64,000 nt of DNA from Chrysopilus asiliformis (Eukaryota > Arthropoda > Insecta > Diptera > Rhagionidae), in contig OZ035960.1 of the NCBI GenBank assembly GCA_964034945.1, forward strand, positions 114,443,324-114,507,323. The letters are read 5' to 3'. Positions 10,895 to 33,140 of the stretch are shown here, piece by piece (the first letter of the stretch is position 1; every line of letters begins with the position of its first letter). Under the pieces are notes generated by a model. The model was not told where the DNA came from. It worked only from the letters and a program-made list of their open reading frames with translations, and made no database searches. The position numbers and the translations under genes are program-made.

Positions 10895-10955
10895 GGAGGG
10901 CTGAAAGGGGCAAGGGGAGGGGTAAGGGGTAAGGGGAAAGGGGGGGGGGAGGTGG
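10895..10955. repeat. Purine-rich low-complexity tract
   Basis: AGGGG/AAGGGG words followed by a run of nine or more G. Strand-asymmetric, no coding meaning. Confidence 0.7.
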
Positions 10956-11107
10956 TTCGAAAGATTAAAAAAAAAGACTTTTTTTATTTTAATTTTATCA
11001 TAGAACGCGAATCGACCTACGTGAAAGGAAAAGAAAAAATTTCTTGCAAGTTTTGTGCTCCTCGCTCTCAGCTTACGAGCAAATATACGAGCAAATATAC
11101 GAGCTCA

Positions 11108-11624
11108 GGGCCCTTATTCTAGAACTCGTACCGAGTCAAATCTCTACCGAGTGGTACAAAAAGCGATTCTTGAACTCGGAAACGAGCGATCTCTCTCAAA
11201 ATACACTCAGAAAAATGTCCAGGTTAACTTTTTGTCAGGTTAACTCTGACCTTACAGAGGTGTCTGTAAGCCAGTTAGCGGTCAGAGTTAACCTATCTAA
11301 GGTCAACTCGTGCAGCTCCCAATGCCCTACTGCACCTGCTGGTGGCTTAATTTCAGAATTTCTCCGACCACAGGTCAACTCAGTTTTACTTGCCCACATG
11401 CAGGCGAACGCGCGCCTGCCCGAGGCCAATTACGCCGTATGTAGGTCGTCGAGTTAGCCTCCATTTTTCTGAGTGTATAGTTTCAGATTCATATTGACCT
11501 CACTCGGCAGGCTAACGTCACCGAGTATTTACTCGCAAGAAATCGCTCGTTTCCGAGTTCAAGAATCGCTTTTTGTACCACTCGGTAGAGATTTGACTCG
11601 GTGCGAGTTTTAGAATAAGGCCCC
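11108..11624. mobile_element. Palindromic MITE carrying a nested TA-MITE
   Basis: The left arm GGGCCCTTATTCTAGAACTC matches the right arm read inward (GGGGCCTTATTCTAAAACTC), and the arms stay paired for roughly 100 bp through GAATCGCTTTTTGTACC. The centre is interrupted by TA-MITE copy 3 (11204-11475). Without the insertion the element is about 245 bp. Confidence 0.75.
11204..11475 (-). mobile_element. TA-MITE family T, copy 3 (nested, reverse)
   Basis: Reverse-orientation copy almost identical to 5255-5526, flanked by TA (11202-11203, 11476-11477) and lying between the two arms of the palindromic element 11108-11624. The insertion is therefore younger than its host element. Confidence 0.88.
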
Positions 11625-11788
11625 AGGATACGAGCAAAAATTTTAGGTTAATCGGTAAAGTAGTTTTTAGGTTCGAGCTTATAAGGCAAGACAAGTGTTT
11701 TATGTGGTTTATATAACTATTTTTAACACTTATGGCTTTTAATTTTTAAAAAATCCAATTCAGCAACGCAAATATATAGTACTAGCTT

Positions 11789-12102
11789 GCATACCCGTCG
11801 TTGCTGGTTAAGTTTTTTCAATTTTTTTTTGTTGATGGTCTATGTTGGAGCTAAACTTCAGGCCAATCGGCTCGGTAGTTTACCCGCGAACGGGTAACAT
11901 AGAGAAGAGCTAAGTTTCGAGATAACTTTACCCCCTCCCCTTACTCCCCCCACCCCTCGGGCTACTTTTCCGTATGCCTGTGCTGGAACCAGAACTACCA
12001 CAGACACTCATGCCAAATTTCAAGTCAATCGGTTCAGCCGTTTTTGCGTGAAAGAGGAACAGACAGACAGACACCAACTCATTTTTATATATTAGTATGA
12101 TA
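11789..12102 (+). repeat. Repeat family A, copy 3
   Basis: Starts AGCTTGCATACCCGTCGTTG and ends CAACTCATTTTTATATATTA GTATGAT (space added) after a short CAGA run. It lies just beyond the 3' end of the Lgr3 gene, on the opposite strand. Confidence 0.75.
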
Positions 12103-12105
12103 AAT

Positions 12106-12112
12106 ATTTATT
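12106..12112 (-). terminator. Possible polyadenylation signal of Lgr3
   Basis: On the minus strand an AATAAA hexamer occurs about 130 bases after the stop codon at 12240-12242. In AT-rich DNA this is weak evidence by itself. Confidence 0.3.
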
Positions 12113-12239
12113 AAAAAAAGTGATAGATTTCTACATTTTACAATAACTTACATTGGCAGGATACAAGAGCGGAAGAATCTTTCCTTGAGATTCAGCTAAA
12201 GGATGTAAAAAAAAATTGTAAAAAAAAATTGTTTTTATA

Positions 12240-23211
<10,972 letters not shown>

Positions 23212-24118
23212 TTTGTATTATAAGTAATACAAATTGTCGTATTATCGTCTAACCATTAGCACTTAAAATGTCAAAACCTTCTTTTACTCCTCAGAAGAAA
23301 TGGTAACAAAAGAACAATTTTCTAGACACCATCATTTATATGGAATACATTGCCACAATACACACATAAATAGTTCTAAGGACTAGCCAGAAAAAAAAAC
23401 TATAATCACAAATGGATTCCCTTCGTTCTTGTTTCAAATAACTATCATCATATAATAGTCGGTAGTGTCACTAGCTTTCACTTAAACTTTCAATAAAAAT
23501 CCTTTCCAAGAAAACAATCTTGGGAAGCTTCGAAGGAGTTTGAGTAGAAAATCGCGGTAAAACATATTTATATGACCACAATATACTATGGAAGGATACT
23601 CTGAAAAACGTCTTCCGACTATACCCGTGGTAACATCGACTAAACTCGCAAACGTTTAGCATCCGACTGAGTTTCAGATCCTTTCTATCGAATAATTTAT
23701 AAGGACGAAGATGAATACTACAGCATAGTAACCGTAGAAATGATTCGGTTCGAATGGAAATCTCTTTACACGGTTCGCTACAGTCCCGGAGGCGCGTGCT
23801 TTTACGTATATTTCGTCCTTTTCTATATTGAAATATACAATTGACATAGAACTAAACTAAAGAAAATAAAAATAAGAATGTGTTGGTATTCAATTTCACA
23901 GCATCTTTTATTTGGAGTTTCTTATATTCGCGTATTGCATAATAAAGTATTGCTTTCACGAAAGTTTTCAATAAGGATGTTTTAACTATTTATAAAAAAC
24001 TAAATTTTTGATAGTTTTTCAAACCAATCGCTTTTAGTAAATCTTGACATTATTTGAATGCAGTTGATATTTTTTACTTTCCTTTGCCATAGAGGGAAAG
24101 TGTTGTATTCATGACGGA
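23212..24118. other. Upstream flank of Lgr3, probable promoter region
   Basis: The leader of Lgr3 begins to the left of 23212 on the minus strand, so its promoter should lie in this interval or beyond. No convincing core element could be picked out, and no repeat was recognised. Confidence 0.35.
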
Positions 24119-24119
24119 G

Positions 24120-24760
24120 ACCGACTCTTTCCTGATCAGTACGAAATCCATTTCAGGCAGAAATTAGGCGGATGTCCGTGCATCTGTCTGTCGTTATGTT
24201 GGTCTATCGGTCTATCGGTCTATCGGTCTATCGGTCTATCGGTCTATCAGTCTATCGGTCTATCGGTCTATCGGTCTATCGGTCTATCGGTCTATCGGTC
24301 TATCGGTCTATCGGTCTATCGGTCTATCGGTCTATCGGTCTATCGGTCTATCGGTCTATCGGTCTATCGGTCTATCGGTCTATCGGTCTATCGGTCTATC
24401 GGTCTATCGGTCTATCGGTCTATCGGTCTATCGGTCTATCGGCGTATCGGTCTATCGGTCTATCGGTCTATCGGTCTATCGGTCTATCGGTCTATCGGTC
24501 TATCGGCCTGTCGGTCTGTTGGTCTGTCCGTTTTACGTATCTGAAACAACTCGAGAGCCCATTGAGCTAGCGACTTGAAATTTTCTGTAAATAAATTTCG
24601 CGAAAATCGTAGTTTTCTATCAACTTTTCGAAAAGTACCGTTAGCTGTGATGGATGCCTCCCATACATTTTTTTTGAAGTACAGTTGTTTGAGAATTTCT
24701 CGAAAACTATTCGTTTTTGCGAAAAAATGAGTATAACAAAATTTAAAGGATATAAGATTG
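24120..24760 (+). repeat. Repeat family J, copy 2
   Basis: Plus-strand copy of the family at 20420-21175. It encloses the octamer array 24201-24530 and is followed by an F-family element that splits its right part (25146 onward resumes TATAAGATT). Confidence 0.68.
24201..24530. repeat. (GGTCTATC)n octamer array
   Basis: About 38 copies of GGTCTATC with few changes, degrading to GGTCTGTC at the right end. It lies at the same internal position as the degenerate array in copy 1 of family J. The 132-residue frame across it (Tyr-Arg-Ser-Ile repeats) is an artefact. Confidence 0.95.
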
Positions 24761-25145
24761 CGTCTATTTCATACACAGGGCCAATTGCCGGGCATTTCAT
24801 ATTCCAGCATGGCACAGAATAATTTGATTTTACAGCCCAATATAACTATTATCAAGGCCCTGTTATACCAATTACTGAAAAATTAAAAAAAAGGTCTAAA
24901 GCTTACTTACTATGACGATCCTCAATATTTAAAAGGAAAATCGCATTTAAAAAATAACTAGCAACATATGAAATGCAGGGAAAATAAATAAACGCTATTT
25001 TACGACATTTCAAAAACTATTTCATTTCTAAAACTAATTTTAAAAACATCAGGGCAACGAGTTTCTTATTTTCTCATCAAAACCCACGGTTTTTGATTGA
25101 CCTGCAAGCAGCATGGCAAAACTTGCCCTGCGTATGAAATAGACG
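24760..25145. mobile_element. Repeat family F, copy 2 (Mutator-like MITE)
   Basis: The left end GCGTCTATTTCATACACAGG pairs with the right end CCCTGCGTATGAAATAGACG. TATAAGATT occurs directly before the left end and again after the right end, a 9-bp target duplication as made by Mutator-like transposases. No transposase remnant. Confidence 0.75.
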
Positions 25146-25149
25146 TTAT

Positions 25150-27115
25150 AAGATTTTCCGCATTTTTTACATTAACAGTTTTTACGTAGCTCTAACGGTT
25201 CTCAAGATATTTAAGAAAAATAAATATTAAAAGTTCTTTCGAGAGGAATTCTATACGATTTATAACCAAAGTTCAAACATGGGCAAACGTATTCAAAATC
25301 TGAGCAGCTAGAAAAATCGCTTTGGGGGATTGTAAATTGCAAAAAAAGGATTAAATAACCTTCAACGGATGTCAATTAAATAATGTCTCATTCAAGTGGA
25401 TGCTAAAGGACTTCCTGAAATAAACAGGTTACAAATTGGTAATCTAAAAGACTGACATAAAAACACGAATACAAATAAATGGATTCAGAGTAATAAAATT
25501 GTTCACATAATAATCAATTCCTATGCAGGTAGTTTGCTGCATGATTGGGGTTGTTTTATGAATTGATAGTAAAACACTTTTTATGTGTGTTTTATTTATT
25601 TAATTGAATCAAGACCATATGATAAAAATTTTTGATAAGAAATATTTTAGAACTGTCAAAAAAGTCACACATTTAGGGGAAGGGAGCTGAGGTCGGAGGT
25701 AATGTAATGGTGGTATTAAGTCCATACAAGAAGTCACCAAAAAGCGCAACGAGGTGACCAGGATTGTTTGAAAAAACTGAAAATTAGCGTGACGGATTTT
25801 ATGGACAGTCTCTTGGCTAATTCCTTTCAAAGAATGAAAAAAAAAATCAGCCTAATCGGTCGAGCGGTTTTCCAGTTAGAGCTTTGGGAAGCAAGTAAAG
25901 CAAAGCTTCACTTTTCGTTAACAAGAAAATTTCTACTTTTCAACAAAAGTATGTCGCAGGCGATTTTTTTTTAAAATCAAGAGCAACTCTGTTTAACCCG
26001 TTGGCTACCAGCCAAAAAACGCTATCTTCGCTAGTATACACTGGGAAAAAACGCAAAAATCATTTTTGTACTTTGTGAGTCACCAGTGAACACAAGATCA
26101 ATACAGACAAAAACGAACGAATCGAATAAAATATAACGGACAAAAAAACCCCCTTGGTACCGCACGAGCGACTGCAGTCAACCATGGAACTTGAGAAACT
26201 GACGGTAAGGACAATAGTGTGTGTACACACTATATTACAATAATAAAGAGATATGCGTTGCAGTCAAAACTTTTGAGGGAAATCTGCCTGACTGCGTGAC
26301 TGTCCCAGCTAAACCCGGACGTGTGATCAACCTATTTATGTTACAAGTTATTAGAAATTTTCAGTTTTCTTGCAACACAGTATTTGAAATTAATTTTTTT
26401 CGTATTTTTTCCCTTCATGTAATCAATGTTTGTACATAACGCACTACGAATTCACAAATAATTGTTACATCATTCCACTAAAAAATTTGATTTTTTAATA
26501 GAATTTGCAAAACAACAATTACTTTAAATTTACTACAGGAAACTATCTTTTGTAAAATTGCAACAAATATTATTGCCTTTTGTAGTTTGAAAAAATGTCA
26601 TGAGTCTGTTAAAAAAAATATTTGTTAATACTGTTCACGTAAAACGCGAGTCATGAATTGAATAAATAAACACATATTTACGAAAAAATTTAGACGGTCA
26701 AAAGCTTATAGGCGAAACAAGTTTTTCATGGTTGATCAATCTTTCCAACATTATTTAAATAATTAAAAAAAAGTCCTGTGCAACTAAATAACAATTGTTG
26801 CTATTTAAAATTCATCTCACAAACTGCTGACACTACCATAAGATGTTTATATAATGTGTGATAAAATTTCGTTGAGGTAAAATATTTTCAGCTAACATTT
26901 GGTAAATTATTGTGCATTCAAACTCTCAGAGAATATAAACAAATTTGAAATTTGATTTGTTTATCGAATTACAACTGAAAGTAAATATGTGGAGATGCAA
27001 ACCAAAAGTTTTGTGATTGTGGTTCAGTGTTGGTTTAAGGGTTAATTGGAATTTTGGTTTTGGTTCCTAAAATTTTAGAAATTTGGAACATCAAATATTA
27101 ATAACTAGGGGCTGC
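25150..27115. other. Intergenic DNA without recognised genes
   Basis: Mostly AT-rich. Near 25790-25900 a phrase of the kind CAGCCTAATCGGTCGAGCGG belongs to the general AATCGGT repeat style of the window. No gene is claimed; a short candidate initiating exon at 26187 was considered and rejected. Confidence 0.45.
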
Positions 27116-27208
27116 GCCCCGAACCGCTTCGCGTTTAATTTATCTATCTATACTGAGAAATATCGGGAAAAATTTGACAATTGATTTTGAAATAATAGGT
27201 TATTGCCC

Positions 27209-27453
27209 ATTACCGGCTTCGCCCAGCTAAAAGCGTGAATGGAACAAATCCAAGGAAATCCAATTGATCACTTTACCCCCTCCCCTTACTCCCCCCATCC
27301 CTCACGCTACTTTTCCGTATGCCTATGTTGGAACCAGAACTACCACAGACACTCATGCCAAATTTGAAGTCAATCGGTTCAGCCGTTTTTGCGTGAAAGC
27401 GGAACAGACAGACAGGCAGACAGACACCAACTCATTTTTATATATTAGTATGA
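27209..27453 (+). repeat. Repeat family A, copy 5
   Basis: Starts TTACCGGCTTCGCCCAGCTA, has the CTTTACCCCCTCCCCTTACT module and a CAGA run, and ends ATTAGTATGAT. Confidence 0.75.
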
Positions 27454-27538
27454 TAATCCATTTGCATCGTCTGCATGCAATTTCCCGGGTTTTCAGTAAT
27501 GTGTCCCGTTATACTTACAGAACAAATTTCTCCGAAGC

Positions 27539-27728
27539 AGTTAAGCCTAATTCTGATTAACGATTGCGATTATGATTGAAGCTTCTCCACTAATGAGATC
27601 AAAGCTTTCACCGATAGGAAAATGAAAGCTTTAATCTCATTGGTCGAGGAAACTCAATCGTAATCGCAATCGTAATCGCAATCGTAATCGCAATCGTAAT
27701 CACAATCGTTAGTCTGAATTGAGCTTTA
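27539..27728. mobile_element. Repeat family C, copy 1 (hexamer-carrying MITE)
   Basis: The arms read inward CTGATTAACGATTGCGATTA and CAGACTAACGATTGTGATTA. The centre has CCA(C/A)TAATGAGATCAAAGC paired with its complement. The right arm holds a short run of AATCGT/AATCGC hexamers. Other copies: 34094, 51453, 54528. Confidence 0.75.
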
Positions 27729-27739
27729 GTCTCACAATT

Positions 27740-27860
27740 AAAAATACATAAAAATTTGGTTCTGGTTTTGGTTTCTAAAAATTAATGGTTTTGGTTTATT
27801 GAAAATTTTGATACTGAACCATTTTTGGTTTGGTTCAAAAAATCGGTGGGCATCCCTGAT
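27740..27860 (-). repeat. GGTTTTGGTT-type repeat
   Basis: Degenerate GGTTTTGGTT(T/C)CTAAAA words, also at 27030-27060. It is the complement of the CCAAAACCAAA repeats at 45600-45955. Confidence 0.6.
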
Positions 27861-27864
27861 AAAA

Positions 27865-28512
27865 AAATATTAGTTGAGTTGGTCTCCATCACAATACTTT
27901 CTCTCTATAGAAGAGGAAAGTAACAAGCATCAAAAACTAACAAAACACCTTAGATTGACTTCCGGATAGAAATTTCAAAAAAGTTTCACGGAAACAGATT
28001 TATCTGAAATATATATTCGAGGTGAATGGACCGAACATTCAACCGCAAATATTGAAATCAATAATATTCGATCTAATCCCGTATTTATTTGTGTTATTTG
28101 TTGACATTAGCAATAAATGGTAACGAAATTGTGTTTAAGTTAAAACTTATTAACCGAAATTATGTCAAGATTGTAGCTCTGAGTGTTATGAAACGAGTAA
28201 CATTTGTACATAAATATTTTTTTATGTTTTCATTGGTAGTTCAACCACCCAGAGATTGTTTATTATTATTTCTCTTATGTTTCCCCAAAAGGAAATTTTT
28301 GGCAATGCAGATACTTTTATGACTTTGTTAATGTTGCGCCGGCCGTTTTATATAAAAAGAACTTTTGTAGGTTTTCCGGATAAAATTGTAAAACTGAATT
28401 GTGTTCGAGGAAGTTTGATGTAACATAGTTTGTAACAATTATTTTCTCACTCTGTGGGACTATTGTTAAGGTGAATTATTTTGGTTTTACGGGCATTTTT
28501 TTTCTCCAGAGA
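27865..28512. other. AT-rich DNA, nothing recognised
   Basis: One open frame of 77 codons near 28089 has no recognisable similarity or splice context. Confidence 0.4.
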
Positions 28513-28515
28513 ATA

Positions 28516-28659
28516 TGGACCCCATTTTCAACTCAATCGGTCGACTGGCTCCCAAGTTGTAGGCTTATGGCGGGTTTCACGAAATTGAAATTAATGAAAC
28601 TCGCATATAGGCCTACAACTTGAGAGCCACTTGACCGATTGCGTTGAAATTGGGGTCCA
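28516..28659. repeat. Fold-back repeat (144 bp)
   Basis: The left arm TGGACCCCATTTTCAACTCA and the right arm read inward TGGACCCCAATTTCAACGCA pair for about 60 bp, with a short AT-rich loop. The arms contain AATCGGTC and AAGTTGTAGGC, wording typical of the window's interspersed repeats, so it may be an inverted dimer of part of one of them. Confidence 0.7.
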
Positions 28660-28863
28660 TGTCAGCGACTAAAACGAGTTAGCGGGCGAATTTTAAGCAA
28701 AGCGAGTCTGCTAACTCGATTAAGTGGCCGCTAAAAGTTTAGTGAAAGTCGCCATTAGAAAAAAAAATTAAACATAATGTTGCGCATGAATTGCGAAAAC
28801 TAACGCGATTTTTCGTGATCTTGACCTTTCTTCTATAGATACGTAAAGTAGAAACACAAAGAG

Positions 28864-29143
28864 TGTGTTTACATTAGGACTCATTTTGAGGCGGCACGTC
28901 ATTCGCTCCGGCCAAGTGTTGGTGAAGGACGCAGTGGGGAGGGAAACCAGAAAGAGCGAACGAAATTTAGATTCACTTAAAACTGTCAGCCGCAAACCGG
29001 TTTGAGTCTGTTTGTTGAAACCTGTTTCGTTTAGTTTTGTTAATGAAACCGGTTTAGCGAATGAAGATGCAGCGAACCGTGTGCACACGACAGAGAAATG
29101 ACGAAAGACGTGCAGCCTCAAAATGAGTCCTAATGTAAACACA
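28864..29143. mobile_element. MITE with about 38-bp inverted ends
   Basis: Left end TGTGTTTACATTAGGACTCA, continuing through TTTTGAGGCGGCACGTC; the right end is its complement with one or two changes. The interior is GC-richer than the flanks. No duplication is certain. Confidence 0.75.
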
Positions 29144-29179
29144 GGCTGCGGTCACCGTAACAAGTTCTAATGCTAGTAT

Positions 29180-29282
29180 CAGACATGGCTACTTATACTG
29201 CGCAGCACAAAGAAAAATTGTGCAGCTGCTGTGGCGCAGTACAGCTTTTGTTCATACTGTGCAGTAAAGGTAGCCATGTTTG
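29180..29282. mobile_element. Short MITE (103 bp)
   Basis: Inverted ends CAGACATGGCTAC and CAAACATGGCTAC, with inner arms TACTGCGCAG and TACTGCACAG. It lies 36 bp from the previous element. Confidence 0.65.
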
Positions 29283-29289
29283 ATGGGTG

Positions 29290-30564
29290 TAGCTGACTTT
29301 CGCGCATCTGCAATTATGAACACTTAGCTAACATTTTCTACTTCGTTTTCTCGATTTTCCCTATTTTTCACCATACAAACTATTTAGTTTTTCTTATTGT
29401 TTTCTAAAAAACTGAATTTATCTAGAAATTTTAATAAAAAGGGATTTTAACGACGACTATGAAGGACAATAAAATAAAGTAGACATTAAATTAAAAACGA
29501 AATATAAAAATATGAAATTGATTGAAGAATTTGGCCTTTGTCGCTTAAAAAACTGAAACAACTTAATCATGAATTTAGAACTAATTTAACATCATAGCAA
29601 ATTTTCGTTTTATTAAAATCTGGGTCAATTGGCACGACATTAAAACACAAGTTTTTTTTAGCATTCTTTTGGCTATTTATGATTAAATGCTCTTGCAGAA
29701 TTGAAAAACGGCACACATTTTATCTATTTGAAAAAAATGCCACAGCCGTTGTTAATAAAATGTGTTTTTAATTTATAAATTAGTCGCCAAATTTTTATGA
29801 ACACGCAATGTTTCGATCAAATACGAATACCGTAGATAACATAGGCACAAAAAACTTGGTAACTTTAATTGCTGTTAACATCATCCGGACTATGCCTTTT
29901 ATGGAGATGACAAGAAATTTCATATAAAGTTATGATTTTCAATCAAATCCACTTAAACTTTTAATTGATTTTTTTCCTAATCGTTTGATTAACAATTATT
30001 TATTATGAAACAGACCGAATGCGATGTTTTGTTCAAGATGTCAAGAGAAATTCATACTGCAAAATACGTTATAACCACCAAACGTTTAAATTTGAACCGT
30101 TTATTACCAGATTGCCTCATTCCTTTTTTAATTAAAAATAGCACACAATGGTATAGAAATTTTTCAACACACCACCAATAGAGTGTCCAGAATAATATTT
30201 TTGTGCTTTTATTAAATAATTGCGTTCACAGTAAGGGGGGTCTAAAATTTGGTTCGTTTTGCCAGAAAAAAAACGTAATTAAGAATACATTTTCTTATTG
30301 TTTTAAACAAGGTTTTTGACTCGAAACCTTCTCGTGCCAACACTCTCCCAAATAAAAAAATTACAAATAAAGAAAAGGCGATATAAATAAGGGGCAATCT
30401 TGATATACCCTATGTGGTGAGCATAAAAAGTTTCGAGCGTTGTTTTCTGAGAATTTCCAGGAAGTTATTGCAATTGTAGTCAACGGCTTTACTACAAATT
30501 TCGCATCCCCCCTCCCTGCTCAACAAAAAATATTGGAAAACTACTTGGCCGATTGAGCCGAAAT
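29290..30564. other. AT-rich DNA, nothing recognised
   Basis: No gene, RNA or repeat copy was noticed. Confidence 0.45.
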
Positions 30565-30566
30565 CA

Positions 30567-31180
30567 TACTAATATATAAAAATGAGTTGGTGTCTGTCTG
30601 TCTGTCTGTCTGTTCCACTTTCACGCAAAAACGGCTGAACCGATTGACTTGAAATTTGGCATGGGTGTCTGTGGTAGTTCTGGGCACCAATCATGTATCT
30701 CGACGCGTCTCTGTCTTTCGACTTCGACGCAGCTTTTGACTCTTGACTTCGCCATATCAGCAGCTTCAAATTTCCTGGAGTGACAGTCAGAATCACGTTT
30801 CGATTCATAGTGACGATTCCGCGAAATTTCAAGCTGCAGATAGGGCGAAGTCAAGAGTTAAAAGCTGCGTTGAAGTCGAAAAACAGAGACGCGTCGGAAT
30901 ACATGATTGGTGCCCTGGTTCCAACATAGGCATACGGAAAAGTAGCGCGAGGGGTGGGGGGAGTAAGGGGAGGGGGTAAAGTGATTTCGAAACTTAGTTT
31001 TTGCTCTATGTTACTCTTTCGCGGGGAAACTACTGAACCGATTGGCCTGAAATTTGGCATAGATGTTCGTCGGGGCTCCAGCCCCAACATAGACCGATTA
31101 AAAAGTTTTTAAGTTCTTTCCGGTTTTCTTCGTATTCTAAAACTTAGACAAAAAACTTAACCCGGCAACGACGGGTATGC
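30567..31180 (-). repeat. Repeat family A, copy 6, interrupted
   Basis: Reverse-strand copy from ATCATACTAATATATAAAAA at the left to GGCAACGACGGGTATGCAAA at the right. It is split at 30683-30914 by another element; the broken phrase is TAGTTCTGG/TTCCAACATAGG, intact in other copies. Confidence 0.8.
30683..30914. mobile_element. PIF/Harbinger-like MITE inserted in a family A repeat
   Basis: Inverted ends GGCACCAATCATGTAT, paired for about 70 bp with few mismatches. CTG flanks both sides (30680-30682, 30915-30917), and the uninterrupted family A sequence contains only one CTG there, so this is a true 3-bp duplication. A 3-bp CNG or TNA target is typical of PIF/Harbinger elements. A related copy is at 45955-46184. 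Confidence 0.78.
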
Positions 31181-31314
31181 AAACTTATTTTTTTCTAAAG
31201 TCTTGAAAAACTGATCAGGGGAAAAATTTGTCAAAAATCTCGTGTTTTCCTATCCGTGTGAAAAATTTCTTACCTTCCTAATATGTACTTTTTTTTAGAG
31301 TTTTGGACTCACAA

Positions 31315-31800
31315 ATCCACATGCATAAATCTTAGCCGCTCAAGTTATAGACGAACAGACACACTCAGAAAAATGGAGGCTAACTCGACGACCTACATAC
31401 GGCGTAATTGGCCTCGGGCAGGCGCGCGTTCGCCTGCATGTGGGCAAGTAAAACTGAGTTGACCTGTGGTCGGAGAAATTCTGAAATTAAGCCACCAGCA
31501 GGTGAAGTAGGGCATTGGGAGCTGCACGAGTTGAACTTAGATAGGTTAACTCTGACCGCTAGCTGGCTTACAGACACCTGACAAAAAGTTGACCTGAACA
31601 TTTTTCTGAGTGCAGAATAGTAGAAAGTAGTATACATAAATTGAGGAAACTGGTAAGAAATAGGGGGAACCATGGGTTGATCCATGATCTAAAACTAGCC
31701 CATTGACGCTAGTAAGCTCCCATGAAAATTTCATCAAAATCGGTGCAGTGGTCCTTGAGTTTTAAGCGAACAAATAGACAGACACACACAAGCCTATTAA
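31315..31800 (+). repeat. Repeat family D, copy 2, interrupted by a TA-MITE
   Basis: Matches 17000-17275: GACGAACAGACA, GAGGAAACTGGTAAGAAA, CCCATTGACGCTAGTAAGCT. The TA-MITE at 31362-31612 breaks it. Confidence 0.7.
31362..31612 (+). mobile_element. TA-MITE family T, copy 5, CA duplication
   Basis: Nearly identical to copy 1 but lacks about 20 bp near the right end. It is flanked by CA rather than TA (31360-31361, 31613-31614). The intact family D copy at 17000 reads GAACAGACAGAA at this point, so CA was duplicated at insertion. Confidence 0.85.
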
Positions 31801-31804
31801 AACA

Positions 31805-32988
31805 TTTGTGTTGTTACTTTTTTTGTCCGATTGGTTTTGTGTATCAAAATTTGTTTTTTAAATAAGCATTTTGTATGTCATCATATAGAGTACATATTTG
31901 ACGATCGGTGAGGGAAGGTCCGCGGTAGTGTGAATATGGTAATAAACTCCACACAGAAAATTTCGAAACATTGCGGCGAGGAGGAGGGGGTACGTAACGT
32001 TTATAATATTCTGTATATATTTTCGACCTATAGGGTATACAAACCCAGAACTTCGGTCTCAATATTTGAAAATTTAAGGGTGACCACGATTTAAATTAAT
32101 AGCACTCTCCCCGATTTCCCTTGACTTTATTCAGGCATGTTGTTCTGTTAATGTACCTACAATAATTTTGTTCTTCTAAAAACAGAAACCGAATTAGTAG
32201 TCGAAATGAAATTTAGTAAAGAACAGCCACCAAAGAATTCTTTCTTTGTAACTTTTTCGCAGCTCGTTCAACGTATAATAAAATGCCCATCTATAAAAAA
32301 TTATGGGCACAATGTGCTGTTAAATTTCATTCATTTCAGCTTTTCTTTTTCTGTACGAAAATTGGCCAAAGTAGATAATTGCGGTTTCGAGTTGAATATT
32401 TTCATTTTTAAAGCATGAGGAGATTAATAAAATTTTACTTTTCCCCACTTACGTTTCACCCAACTTTTGTTGTATAAAATTTTATCCTCGAGTTATTAAT
32501 CTCATAAATATGATCGTTTTTTTTTGGATAAATACGAAAAAAATCGAAAAAATGTCTCATGGTAGAGGAGTTTCAAATGTTACGAAAAGTATTGAGACGT
32601 CAATTTAGAAGCCACACCGATAATCGGGAAAATTATGAAGGGCTGCATAAACTTTATAGGTTCGTCCATGGCCGAAAAGGGATGGTTTATTTTTTGGGTC
32701 GTTTATTTACCATCGGATTTATGTTGCGAGTTTGTTATTGTCCATTTGAGCGTAAAGTCTGTTGACACTCGTGTAATGTTAAGTGATCTCTGTGGGAGTC
32801 CTTGTGTTAATTTCGGTTGCGGGTTGTCTGTGGCAAGTAATATCAACACTACTCAATGTTTGATTTTTAGAAATTAATTTTTTTTCGTGTTCTATTTTCG
32901 GTTTTAATTTGTAAATACAAAAATTTTGTAATACTGAAGAGTTGTAGCTTATGAAATAAGGAAACTGTAAAAAAATTCAAAATAATCG
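31805..32988. other. Intergenic DNA, nothing firm
   Basis: Overlapping open frames of 68-80 codons at 32559-32877 have no recognisable similarity. No repeat copy recognised. Confidence 0.4.
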
Positions 32989-32990
32989 AT

Positions 32991-33108
32991 ACAGATCATA
33001 ATTAATCGGTCATTTATTCTCCTCGCCAGGTGCGTACGTAAAGGAATAACAAATCCTTTACGTACGCACCTGGCGAGGAAAACAAATGATCGATTAATTA
33101 TGATCTGT
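32991..33108. repeat. Near-perfect hairpin (118 bp)
   Basis: The left arm ACAGATCATAATTAATCG continues to GCGTACGTAAAGGA; an 8-base loop (33046-33053) follows, and the right arm is its complement with about four mismatches in 55 pairs. It could be a very short fold-back transposon; a structured RNA is possible but unsupported. Confidence 0.75.
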
Positions 33109-33140
33109 ATGATATATCGATATAGGATTATATTAGACTA

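Noticed and set aside
24172..24570. 132-codon frame and a CRISPR-like look to the octamer array
   Set aside because: The units are contiguous 8-mers without spacers, so this is a simple tandem array, not a CRISPR array or gene.
26187..26210. Possible initiating exon MELEKLT with strong start context and GTAAGG donor
   Set aside because: Only seven codons; no downstream exon could be linked. Too easily produced by chance.
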